NCBI GenBank assembly: GCA_029939635.1
Contig: JAOZSN010000020.1
Coordinates: 1-25,508 of the forward strand
Direction: 5' to 3'
Length of the DNA: 25,508 bases
Source of the DNA: Deltaproteobacteria bacterium
GTDB lineage: Bacteria; Desulfobacterota; Desulfobulbia; Desulfobulbales; SURF-16
Part shown: piece after piece, positions 8,391-16,072 of the stretch
How positions within the stretch are numbered: the first letter of the stretch is position 1
Layout of the letters: every line of letters begins with the position of its first letter
The notes under the pieces: generated by a model
Seen by the model: only the letters and a program-made list of their open reading frames with translations
Database searches by the model: none
What the model was told of the DNA's origin: nothing
Position numbers and translations under genes: made by a program

Positions 8391-8606
8391 ATGGTCAAGA
8401 ACATCACAGTTTATCTGGACAATGCCCAGTTAGAGTTTGACAATAGCGTGCGCTGCGGCTTTATTGTCGCGCAAGACGAGAAAGGGCAAGAGACCTTTCA
8501 TAATGATCTCATTGACAGTGCCGAATACTTCAGCATCAGTGATCTGGTGGATGACATCATCGGCCTCTTCAAAATCAAACGAGAGGCTGTGCTGGTGGCA
8601 GCGTGA
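8391..8606 (+). CDS. Small protein of unknown function (71 aa)
   Basis: I do not recognise this family. The 71-residue acidic protein has no signal peptide or membrane helix. It alternates short beta-like segments (ITVYLDNAQLEF, CGFIVAQDEKG) with an acidic helical part (ISDLVDDIIGLFKI). A strong AGGAG site 8 bases before the ATG, and a frame open from that start, support it as a real gene. An overlapping frame at 8437-8622 lacks such a site. It lies 109 bp after the macrodomain gene and 112 bp before the PnuC-like gene. A role linked to those neighbours is conceivable but not shown. Confidence 0.7.
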   Translation: MVKNITVYLDNAQLEFDNSVRCGFIVAQDEKGQETFHNDLIDSAEYFSISDLVDDIIGLFKIKREAVLVAA

Positions 8607-8615
8607 CTACGACAC

Positions 8616-8693
8616 CAGTTAGCAGTTGCTTGTTGCCAGTTATCACTATTTCACTATAAGGCATCTTGAATAATTGCAACCAACTGACAACTG
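8616..8693. repeat. CAGTT-type imperfect inverted repeat
   Basis: The arms 8616-8632 and 8677-8693 match in 14 of 17 positions as an inverted repeat, with 44 bases between them. The sequence motifs recur in the mshE-mshG gap. CAGTTGTCAGT is found there at 24070-24080 and here on the opposite strand at 8683-8693, and CCAGTTATC is found at 8636-8644 and 24082-24090. This suggests a small non-coding repeat family, MITE-like or REP-like. A sigma-70 promoter candidate lies between the arms. Confidence 0.5.
8633..8660 (+). promoter_or_regulatory. Candidate sigma-70 promoter for the PnuC-like gene
   Basis: TTGCCA (8633-8638; 5 of 6 to the -35 consensus) and TATAAG (8655-8660; 5 of 6 to the -10 consensus) are separated by 16 bases. 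Transcription would begin about 50 bases before the ATG at 8719. It could also read on into the pilus operon, because no terminator is seen between 8946 and 9009. The prediction is by eye only. Confidence 0.4.
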
Positions 8694-8718
8694 AAACCGA
8701 CAAGCGGAGACTGCTGTT

Positions 8719-8946
8719 ATGATCGAATGGACATTAACTGGCATGAGTCTGCTGGGCACCTGGCTCAATATTCAAAAAAAGGTGTCCTGCTGGCTCATCT
8801 GGTCCATTGCCAATATTGGTTGGGCCATCAGCTTTTCCCTACGCGGCATGTACGCTGAGACTGTTCTCTTTGGCGTTTACCTCATCCTGTCAACCTATGG
8901 GTGGCTGAAATGGTATAAGGAGGCGAAAAAGGGTCAATTTAATTGA
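8719..8946 (+). CDS. Half-size PnuC-like membrane protein (75 aa)
   Basis: The 75-residue product has three hydrophobic helices (about 3-17, 22-41, 44-65) and a short basic tail. The pattern of Lys-rich turn, WLIW-x3-N, then Phe-x2-Arg-Gly-x-Tyr-Ala and a final Tyr-Gly-Trp-x-x-Trp resembles the C-terminal triple-helix bundle of PnuC, the nicotinamide riboside/NMN transporter. Full PnuC has about 240 residues and two such bundles joined by a linker helix. Here there is only one, so a working transporter would need to assemble from copies. GGAG lies 9 bases before the ATG. Its position after a macrodomain gene would fit nicotinamide or ADP-ribose metabolism, but the substrate is unknown. It could instead be a remnant, although the frame and start are intact. 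Confidence 0.7.
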   Translation: MIEWTLTGMSLLGTWLNIQKKVSCWLIWSIANIGWAISFSLRGMYAETVLFGVYLILSTYGWLKWYKEAKKGQFN

Positions 8947-8972
8947 CTTTCCATACCTGCTATCGGTACCAT

Positions 8973-8994
8973 GTAAGTTTGTAGTTTAACTTAC
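8973..8994. promoter_or_regulatory. Perfect 7-bp hairpin/dyad just upstream of mshQ
   Basis: GTAAGTT (8973-8979) and AACTTAC (8988-8994) form a perfect dyad around an 8-base loop, ending 14 bases before the ATG at 9009. No U-run follows, so it is not a standard terminator. It could be an operator or a leader hairpin affecting translation of mshQ, which lacks a visible Shine-Dalgarno site. Function is inferred from position only. Confidence 0.35.
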
Positions 8995-9008
8995 TCCCAT
9001 TGCCGACA

Positions 9009-12000
9009 ATGACTCTTCCTGCCTACAGGCCGAACCACGTTATCGCCCTCCCCATGAGCCTATTATGCCTCTTGTGGATATTCCTTTTCTGCTGCTTACC
9101 AGCACCAGTCCTGGCAGATACCAACAACAATGACACGTGCAACACCGCCGAACTCATTACCCTTGACTATTCCGGCTCCGGCTCGCTATTTCCCCGCTGG
9201 CAATGGTGGTTAGTAGACGATAGTAACGACTATTTCTCCTTTACTGCTGGCCAAGACGGCACTCTCACCATATCCGTCACCGGCTCTGGAGCCAGTGGCA
9301 TCACCACCAGACTCTATAACTCAAACTGTTCGACAATCTATGGCACTGGCAACAGCATAAGCTATACCGTCACCACTGGCACCCAATACAAAATCAGATT
9401 ATCTGCCTCCTCTGGCAACCTACCCTACGATCTTGCCGTGAGCCTGGCAGCCTCCACACCTCCAGACTGCAGTGATGTATTCCCCACCCCGGCCAATGTG
9501 GTGAGTAACAGTGGCACAATCGTAAACCACGGCACCATCACCAATACAACTAGCGGCAATCTAGCTGTGGACAGCGGCAACTTGAGTGGTAGTGGCAGCT
9601 GCGATGGCGGGGCATGTACTGCTGATGGTCATGCCTCAGCTATGACCCTGCCCGCCAACCCTGGTACCGATGGCGTGCTCAATGTTGGCTTGAACCAGAC
9701 CCAAACATTCAGTGATGGTGACTATTATTTCACCAATGCAAATCTTAATAATAATGCCACCCTCACCTTCAGCGGGAGCGGCACTGCTCGCATCCATATT
9801 GATAATAACTTAGCTGTTTCTGGCACCATTAATAGCGGTCAATCGGCCAGCAATATGGTCTTTTTCATCAATGGCACCTTGACCACCCAAGGTGATGCCT
9901 TTCCTCGCCATGCCCTCTTTTATGCCACGGGCAATGCCACCATCTCCAACAGCACCATTACCGGCGCAGTCACCGCTGCCAATATTACCGTTAATGGTGG
10001 CAGCGGCATCACCTTTGATGCCAGTGGTGCGGCAAATGCCGACTTCGGTGGGGCTTGCACAACCACTCCTCCCGCCTTTGCTGACTTCTATTTTGATGAC
10101 TGTGAATGGAATGGCAGCACAGATGAGGTTCAAGACAGTAGTGGCAATAACCTGCATGGGGTCGCCCAAAACACCACCACGTCAACCACCAGTCAGATAT
10201 GCAAAGGCGGCGACTTCAGCAACGACTCCACCAGTGATTATCTCATCTTAGATGCCACGATTCTTCATAATTTGACCGATTATACCGTATCAATCTGGCT
10301 CAATACCCATGACACCCCAAACCAAAGTGGTGGCTGGGACCTGCAAAGCATACTATCAGGTGCCAGAAGCGGAGAGCATAATGCCTTTGGTATCGAGCTT
10401 GCCCTTACCGATGAAAATGTCTACATCACCTATGATAACGCCACAGATGAACGAGACCTCGGGGTGGACATTACCGATAACAGTTGGCACCACCTGGTTG
10501 TCAGTAGATCAGGAACCACCCAACGCATCTATGTGGACGGCTCCCTGGTGGACACATCTACTGTTACCAATGCTGCACTTAACATCAGTTCACTCATCAT
10601 GGGACAGGAGCAGGATAGTGTTGGTGGTAGTTTTGCTCTGAACCAAGATTTTGAGGGCTATCTTGACGAACTCCTCATCTTCGACAGCAGCCTTACTGCC
10701 AATCAGGTTCAGGCAATATATTCCAACCAATTAACCACAAATAAAAATTATGACGGCTCATCCCGTACCTGCATTCCCTGCCCCACTCACGAATTCAGAT
10801 TTGACGAATGCGCCTGGAGTAATGCTGCAAATCAAGTTATCAACTCGATAGACAGCAGCACCCATGGCACCGCAATCAATGGCGCCAACACCAGCCAGAA
10901 CCCACCTGCTGCCATTGCCGGAGATCCAGGCACCTGTGGCTATGGCGTCTTTGATGGCAATGACGATTATGTCGCCCTCCCCAATATGGCCAACTATAAC
11001 ACGAGCTTTACCATCACTGCCTGGATCAATGCCAACATCATTGGCAATGACCAACGAATCTTTGTTGATGATGAGAATGACTCCGGTGGCTTTGCCTTCA
11101 GCTTAGGGGATGGGGGAGATGGCCAGTTGCGCTTTTTTTCCCGCGGGTCAGCAGCCAATATTCTTGATACTCCTGCTGTCATCAGCGCCAACACCTGGTA
11201 TTTTGTCAGTGCCGTCTATGATTCCAGTGCCCAGACCAAAACCATCTATGTCAATGGCACCTCAGTGGCCACAGGGGCAGACACCAGTACCTGGGGAAGC
11301 GACCCAGGTGTTGCCAGTATTGGTGGAGAAACCAATGGAGCTGGCAGTGAGGCTGTACCAAACTGGCGTTTTGATGGCCGTATAGATGAGGTACGAATAT
11401 ACAATGAAGCCTTAAATGCAGCCCAGATAAACACAGTTTATAATGAAAGCCACGCCTGCCAGACCTGCTCTACCACCCCTGACCATTTCGCCATCAGCCA
11501 TGATGGCACAGCCATCAACTGTATGCCAGAGGATGTGACCATTACGGCCCATGATGCCAGCCATACCATCCTTCCCGGCTATGTGGGTACCATCACCCTC
11601 TCCACCTCCACCGGCAATGGAGACTGGTCAGTTGGTAGTGGCACGGGAAGCCTTGCCGCTGGGGCAGCTGACTCTGGGGCAGCCAGCTATAGCTTTGCTG
11701 CTGGCGATAATGGCAGCGCCACCCTGCAGCTGCGCGACACCCATGTTGAAACGGTAAATATCAATGTGGCAGAAGGGGCAGTGACAGAGACCAGCGGTTC
11801 TGCCCTGGCCAGCGAGGATGAGGATCTTATCTTCAGCGCAACAGGGTTCCTCTTCTACGAGGCCAGCAGCCTCAATGACATTGGTAGCCAGATCTGCGGA
11901 AAATCCTCCAACACCGGTTTTGGCAGTCAAAACCTGGAGATCGCCGCCATCCGTACCAGCGATGCAACAGGTGCCTGCGAGGCAGCGCTCACCGGCACCA

Positions 12001-13658
12001 CCTCCATTGAGATAGGCTTTGAGTGCCGGAACCCCACCAGCTGCACGGCCAACCAGCTGCAATTTAACGGAGTCGGTAATGCCAATATAACTGGTACCAA
12101 TAACGGTGGCAGCCAGACCTATAGCTCGGTTAGCCTAGATTTTGGCAGCGCCACTGATTACACCGCCCCCTTCACCATGACCTATATGGACGCTGGACTC
12201 ATTCGCCTCCATGCCCGCTATAATATTCCCCTGCAGAATGGTACTCCGTCCGGTGTGTATATGAATGGCATATCCAATAACTTTGCCAACCGGCCATTTG
12301 GTTTTCTGGTGGATGATGGTTTGAGCTATATTGCCACCTCCAGCACGTGCAACAGCAGTACCTGCCAGGTTGCAGCCCATAATTTCAACGTGACTGGCAC
12401 GGCCTATTGCCTGACCAATAACGCAGATGATTCCAATAGTAATGGCATCCCGGACATCTTTGAGGATGACAACCCAGCCAATGCAGCCACCATCGCCAAC
12501 AACGCCAACTTAGACATCACCAACCAGGCTGACAATTATGGCAATGAAACAACCACTGCTGCCAACGCCACCCTTAGCAGTAATCTCATTGCCCCTACCG
12601 GTGGAGATGCAGGCAGTTTCAGCGCCTCAACCCTTTATTTCAACAATGGTACCGGCACTGTTGCCGACGCCAATTGGGACGAGGTGGGAATCATCACTGT
12701 GCAGGCAGACGCAACATATTTTTCCACCAATATCACCGGCCGATCCAGCCAGGTGGGCCGTTTTATTCCCCATAGGTTAAACGTGACCAGCAACACCCCT
12801 GCCTTCAATTTTTTCTGCACTGGTGGACCGGTGGGTGGCACGGTGGACTTCAATTACCTGGGCCAGGAATTTGCTTTTGCCACCGAACCGATTTTCACGG
12901 TCACTGCCATAAACAGCACCGGAGGCACCACCCTAAACTACGGAGGGAATTTCTGGAAGCTGGCCACCACCCTTGGTAACCGCTTTTACACCAACAACCA
13001 ACCTGCCACTGCGGCCATCTTGAGCCGAACCACCAACGGTGGCAACGCCTCCCTGGCTGGGGACAGCGATTATGACGGCATTGGCACCCTCACCGTCAGC
13101 GGTGATCAACTCACCTATGCAAAAGCGGCCAGCCCTGAAGCGCCCTTCTTTGCCCTTGTTCATCTGGATCTCACCGCAGCAGATCTCACTGATAGTGATT
13201 CGGTCTGCTATGATCCAGACACCAACGCCAGCTGCGATGGCCTGCAGGTTCAGGATATTACCAGTAGCGCCTATAACGCCTATGGTCGCCTGCTGGTGCA
13301 GGATAACTATGGCCCCGAAGATGAAGACATCACCAACTCGCCGTTTCTGAGCCAATACTATAATGGCACGACATGGCTAACCAATAGCTTCGATGACTGC
13401 ACAACTGGTATCTCCATGTGCTCTAGCCCTGCAGGGCACTCAGTTTCAAACATTTCTGACCCTCTTGTTGGTGGCAATGGCACTTTAACCGTGGCGAGTA
13501 ATGGCAATGCTGAAAGGGTAGATGTGTGCCCCACTGCACCAAGCTGGCTTACAGACCTGAGCGACTGTACCACGCCGGATGATACCTGCGGCATATTCAC
13601 CTTTGGTATCTATCGGGGCAACGACCGGATCATTAACTGGCGGGAGATAGTACGCTGA
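9009..13658 (+). CDS. mshQ: MshQ-like secreted surface protein with PPC-like, LamG and DUF6701 domains
   Basis: The 1549-residue protein begins with a Sec signal peptide (hydrophobic core about 17-33, likely cleavage after PVLA near residue 36). Next come a PPC-like beta domain (about 40-150) and a beta-rich segment starting with CSDVFPTP (about 155-355). Two LamG/concanavalin-like domains follow at about 358-575 and 595-818, each opening with a DxCxW motif and ending with GxxDE and a Gln-x3-Tyr helix. A long C-terminal part starting at PDHFAISHDG (about 825 to the end) matches DUF6701 of MshQ proteins. It is probably an exported, pilus-associated or adhesive component; LamG domains often bind carbohydrate. 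The start is uncertain: TTG 9000, ATG 9009 and ATG 9054 are possible, none with a ribosome site. Its stop overlaps the next ATG as TGATG. In Vibrio, mshQ is the last gene of the locus; here it is first. Confidence 0.88.
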   Translation: MTLPAYRPNHVIALPMSLLCLLWIFLFCCLPAPVLADTNNNDTCNTAELITLDYSGSGSLFPRWQWWLVDDSNDYFSFTAGQDGTLTISVTGSGASGITTRLYNSNCSTIYGTGNSISYTVTTGTQYKIRLSASSGNLPYDLAVSLAASTPPDCSDVFPTPANVVSNSGTIVNHGTITNTTSGNLAVDSGNLSGSGSCDGGACTADGHASAMTLPANPGTDGVLNVGLNQTQTFSDGDYYFTNANLNNNATLTFSGSGTARIHIDNNLAVSGTINSGQSASNMVFFINGTLTTQGDAFPRHALFYATGNATISNSTITGAVTAANITVNGGSGITFDASGAANADFGGACTTTPPAFADFYFDDCEWNGSTDEVQDSSGNNLHGVAQNTTTSTTSQICKGGDFSNDSTSDYLILDATILHNLTDYTVSIWLNTHDTPNQSGGWDLQSILSGARSGEHNAFGIELALTDENVYITYDNATDERDLGVDITDNSWHHLVVSRSGTTQRIYVDGSLVDTSTVTNAALNISSLIMGQEQDSVGGSFALNQDFEGYLDELLIFDSSLTANQVQAIYSNQLTTNKNYDGSSRTCIPCPTHEFRFDECAWSNAANQVINSIDSSTHGTAINGANTSQNPPAAIAGDPGTCGYGVFDGNDDYVALPNMANYNTSFTITAWINANIIGNDQRIFVDDENDSGGFAFSLGDGGDGQLRFFSRGSAANILDTPAVISANTWYFVSAVYDSSAQTKTIYVNGTSVATGADTSTWGSDPGVASIGGETNGAGSEAVPNWRFDGRIDEVRIYNEALNAAQINTVYNESHACQTCSTTPDHFAISHDGTAINCMPEDVTITAHDASHTILPGYVGTITLSTSTGNGDWSVGSGTGSLAAGAADSGAASYSFAAGDNGSATLQLRDTHVETVNINVAEGAVTETSGSALASEDEDLIFSATGFLFYEASSLNDIGSQICGKSSNTGFGSQNLEIAAIRTSDATGACEAALTGTTSIEIGFECRNPTSCTANQLQFNGVGNANITGTNNGGSQTYSSVSLDFGSATDYTAPFTMTYMDAGLIRLHARYNIPLQNGTPSGVYMNGISNNFANRPFGFLVDDGLSYIATSSTCNSSTCQVAAHNFNVTGTAYCLTNNADDSNSNGIPDIFEDDNPANAATIANNANLDITNQADNYGNETTTAANATLSSNLIAPTGGDAGSFSASTLYFNNGTGTVADANWDEVGIITVQADATYFSTNITGRSSQVGRFIPHRLNVTSNTPAFNFFCTGGPVGGTVDFNYLGQEFAFATEPIFTVTAINSTGGTTLNYGGNFWKLATTLGNRFYTNNQPATAAILSRTTNGGNASLAGDSDYDGIGTLTVSGDQLTYAKAASPEAPFFALVHLDLTAADLTDSDSVCYDPDTNASCDGLQVQDITSSAYNAYGRLLVQDNYGPEDEDITNSPFLSQYYNGTTWLTNSFDDCTTGISMCSSPAGHSVSNISDPLVGGNGTLTVASNGNAERVDVCPTAPSWLTDLSDCTTPDDTCGIFTFGIYRGNDRIINWREIVR

Positions 13659-14143
13659 TGCCAGCAGCCAGCCCAAAAAATCACGGCTTCACCCTTATGG
13701 AGCTGGTGATGATCATTCTCCTCATCGGCATCATTTCGGTGGCGGCAGTGGCCAAATGGCCCACGGGCATGGCTGACGGCGCAGCGCTGCGTGAGTTAAA
13801 ACGGGGAATACGCTATGCCCAACACATAGCCATGACCCGCTATAGCAATGATGCCTCGGCCTGGGGTATCTTCATCAGCAGCAATAGCTATACCGTCCGC
13901 CCCCAAAATGAGAGCTGCAACGCCACCTGCTCTGACTGCTCAGCCAGCCAGGACTTCTGCCACCGTACCCTCCTCGACCGCAGCACCGACATCATCACCA
14001 TTACTGACAGCAGTATCTGGTTCAATGGCCTGGGAGAACCACTCTCTGGCGCGGTTTTCCCTCAAACCATCAGCGTGGGCAGCGAGAGCCTCACCGTCTG
14101 TCCCCAGACCGGCTATGTCATGGAGGGCAACACATGTCCTTGA
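13658..14143 (+). CDS. mshC: MshC-like minor pilin
   Basis: The 161-residue type IV pilin-like protein has a short leader cut after Gly10 in NHG/FTLMELVM. Glu5 of the mature form is present, and a hydrophobic helix runs to about residue 32. It is predicted to be processed by a prepilin peptidase and placed at the pilus tip or in a priming complex. Six cysteines lie in the globular part: Cys87, 91, 94 and 101 form a CX3CX2CX6C cluster, with Cys148 and Cys160 near the end. Its position directly after mshQ and before mshD-like and mshO-like genes supports the MshC assignment. GspH-type pseudopilins are the alternative family name. The ATG overlaps the mshQ stop by one base. Confidence 0.82.
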   Translation: MPAASPKNHGFTLMELVMIILLIGIISVAAVAKWPTGMADGAALRELKRGIRYAQHIAMTRYSNDASAWGIFISSNSYTVRPQNESCNATCSDCSASQDFCHRTLLDRSTDIITITDSSIWFNGLGEPLSGAVFPQTISVGSESLTVCPQTGYVMEGNTCP

Positions 14144-14751
14144 CCTCCCACCACCAGGGCTTCACCCTCATCGAGTTGGTGATGACCATCATTATCCTCA
14201 GCTTTGCCGCCATGGTGGTGACCTCTGCCATCACCTCCTTTAGCCACAGCTCTGACGCGGTTCTACGCGAACAGGCCACCTCCCTGGCCCAGGCCATGAT
14301 GGATGAGGTTTTGGCCAAAAAATGGGATAACACTACTGCGTCGGGAGGAGGCCCCATTGTCACCTCTGAAACAATCACCGGCAGCCGTGGTACCGATGGA
14401 ACTCGTATAGCCACTATCACAGCTGCCCTTGGCCCGGAAACTGCTGCCCCGGACAATGAAAATGCCACCGCTGATGACAGAAGCGATTGGAACGATATTG
14501 ATGATTATAATGGTGCAAGTGAACCTGTCGGTGGCTTTTTTTTCGACCAGACAGGTAGCCAACTCCCCAATACATTTTCCGGCTTCAGCCGTACGGTGAG
14601 TGTGAATTATATTGCCAGCAATGCACCATCCATTGATGCCACAACCCCTACCAGTGCGACAACAGCCACAGATAGTAAACGTATCGTTGTCTCAGTGAGC
14701 AGCCCCCTTGGTGAAACCTTTACCCTGGTGGCCATTGCATGCAATTTCTAA
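14134..14751 (+). CDS. mshD: MshD-like minor pilin
   Basis: The 205-residue prepilin-like protein has a leader cut after Gly9 in HQG/FTLIELVM and a hydrophobic helix to about residue 32. A conserved-looking helix (QATSLAQAMMDEVLAKKWD, about 47-65) resembles the LAQxxxDE segment of MshD and of PilV/GspI-type minor pilins. It is likely an inner-membrane stored, pilus-incorporated minor subunit. The start overlaps mshC by 10 bases, indicating coupled translation. The Ser/Thr/Asp-rich C-terminal half contains no cysteine before the final CNF. Confidence 0.82.
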   Translation: MSLTSHHQGFTLIELVMTIIILSFAAMVVTSAITSFSHSSDAVLREQATSLAQAMMDEVLAKKWDNTTASGGGPIVTSETITGSRGTDGTRIATITAALGPETAAPDNENATADDRSDWNDIDDYNGASEPVGGFFFDQTGSQLPNTFSGFSRTVSVNYIASNAPSIDATTPTSATTATDSKRIVVSVSSPLGETFTLVAIACNF

Positions 14752-15563
14752 TTCCCCCAATTTGCGACAGCTGTAGGAGCGATATTAAGGAGCATGGTTT
14801 TACCCTTATTGAAATCATTATGGTGATCCTGCTGGTAGGCATTATTGGTGCTGCCGGCAGTGAGCTGATCTCCACCTTTTTCCGTGGTTTTTCAGATACA
14901 GATGCCCGCATGGAGCTCTTTGAAGAGGGCAAACTGGCCATGATGCGCCTGGAACGTGACCTCCATCACATGGTGCCCAATGCCATTGACATCACCACCC
15001 TGGATGCCACCGATATCCACTTTGGCACCATTGATGAAAACAGATTGCCAGCCCAGGGCTTAAGTGGACGCTTTACGCAATCGAGCCCAGCCGACCCTGA
15101 CCAGATCCAAGACGAAGTCACCACATCTTCCCTGCTAACAGGCGATCTCATCTCCATCTATAATACGAGCTGGAACGATTTCACCGTCATTCCCCACGCC
15201 AACCGCCGGATCTATCAGGTGGGCAGTGTGACCAGTAACATCATGACCCTGCATAAAGATGTCCTTGCTGCCCCAGCCACCAAACGCTACTACCCCCTGG
15301 ACACAGCGGTTCGCTATTACCTGGATGGCACCGGCACCATTTTATTGCGCTCAGAGAGGGCCATCAGTCATACCAGCAATTTCATCGCTGCCCTTGATGG
15401 CCAACAGGGCTACCCTCTCCTTACCAATATAACCAGCCTGGCCTTTAACTACGCCCCTCCTTCTCTCACCAGCAACGGCCTGGTCACCATCGACGTAACC
15501 CTGTCCCGTGATGACAACAGCGTCAGCATTCATAAAGAAATCCAGGTACGCAATGTCCCCTAG
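14739..15563 (+). CDS. mshO: MshO-like minor pilin
   Basis: The 274-residue protein has a prepilin site KEHG/FTLIEIIM after an unusually long 20-residue leader that contains two cysteines. A hydrophobic helix runs to about residue 45, followed by the GKLAMMRLERDLHHMVPNAI segment typical of MshO/PilW-type minor pilins. The only standard start in frame is the ATG at 14739, which overlaps mshD by 13 bases. Good ribosome-like sequences (TAGGAG and AAGGAG at 14774-14793) lie just downstream, but the nearby ATG at 14795 is out of frame. An ATT start at about 14784 would give a short leader of normal type. The C-terminus is beta-rich. Confidence 0.83.
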   Translation: MQFLIPPICDSCRSDIKEHGFTLIEIIMVILLVGIIGAAGSELISTFFRGFSDTDARMELFEEGKLAMMRLERDLHHMVPNAIDITTLDATDIHFGTIDENRLPAQGLSGRFTQSSPADPDQIQDEVTTSSLLTGDLISIYNTSWNDFTVIPHANRRIYQVGSVTSNIMTLHKDVLAAPATKRYYPLDTAVRYYLDGTGTILLRSERAISHTSNFIAALDGQQGYPLLTNITSLAFNYAPPSLTSNGLVTIDVTLSRDDNSVSIHKEIQVRNVP

Positions 15564-15915
15564 ACATCTCCATAACCAACGCGGTATCGGTCTCATTGCC
15601 ACCCTTTTTATCATCGTGGTGGTGGGCATGTTTGGTGTGCTGCTGGCCCGTTATACCGTTATCTCCTCCCAGGCATCAGCCGATGATTACCTCTGGGCCC
15701 AAGCCCTGTATGCCGCTGAATCCGGGGCGCGTCGTGCCATTCTGGCCGATGATGGAGGAGGTGGTGGCGGGCCTCTGCCCACCCCTACGGTGCAAAATTT
15801 CACCCTCACTGTCACCGGCCCCACCACTCTAGCCCCCAGCGCAATCCGCCGCATCAATGTCCGCGCCAGTCAGGCCGGAGTGAGCCGGGAAATAGAAGTC
15901 CGCTACACCCTTTAA
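15553..15915 (+). CDS. mshP: MshP-like pilus biogenesis protein
   Basis: The 120-residue protein has an N-terminal basic leader, a QRGIGLIATLFIIVVVGMFG hydrophobic segment (about 9-28), and a QALYAAESGARRAI helix typical of MshP/PilX-type minor pilins. It lacks the usual Glu at mature position 5, as is common in this group. A Gly-rich turn (about 61-66) precedes a small beta domain. The ATG at 15553 overlaps the mshO stop by 11 bases. The upstream ATG at 15508 would add 15 residues inside mshO and is less likely. This gene ends the Q-C-D-O-P block and is followed by a 157-bp regulatory gap. Confidence 0.8.
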   Translation: MSPRHLHNQRGIGLIATLFIIVVVGMFGVLLARYTVISSQASADDYLWAQALYAAESGARRAILADDGGGGGGPLPTPTVQNFTLTVTGPTTLAPSAIRRINVRASQAGVSREIEVRYTL

Positions 15916-15916
15916 C

Positions 15917-16072
15917 TGCTAAAACTAGCACCCATCCCCTTTTTTTCATCAAATTTCACAGAGTTATCTTGAATCTAGCTGAAAATTTATGATAAACTAT
16001 TTTGAAAAACTGTCCGTTGACAGTCTGAAGATAGATCTCTTTCATTTCCTGCATGGCACATAAGGGGGCTTT
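15917..16072 (+). promoter_or_regulatory. AT-rich leader of the major pilin gene with hairpins and a candidate promoter
   Basis: This is the largest gap within the pilus locus. A 5-bp hairpin TGCTA/TAGCA (15917-15930) is followed 9 bases later by a T-run (15940-15946), a weak attenuator or terminator at best. TTGAAT (15969-15974) and GATAAA (15991-15996), 16 bases apart, make a weak sigma-70 candidate. A second hairpin, ACTGTC-CGTT-GACAGT (16009-16024), could stabilise or process mRNA. A strong AAGGGGG ribosome site precedes the ATG at 16073. Together these suggest that the pilin gene is expressed differently from its neighbours. Confidence 0.4.

Noticed and set aside
11628..12062. Long minus-strand open frames inside mshQ
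   Set aside because: They are Gly/Ala/Ile-rich shadows caused by the Asn/Gly/Thr/Ala-rich codons of mshQ, with no start signals or family features.
16053..16072. TGGCAC...GGGGGC as a sigma-54 promoter of the pilin gene
   Set aside because: The spacing between the GG and GC elements is one base too long, and the site lies directly on the ribosome-binding region of the ATG, leaving no leader.
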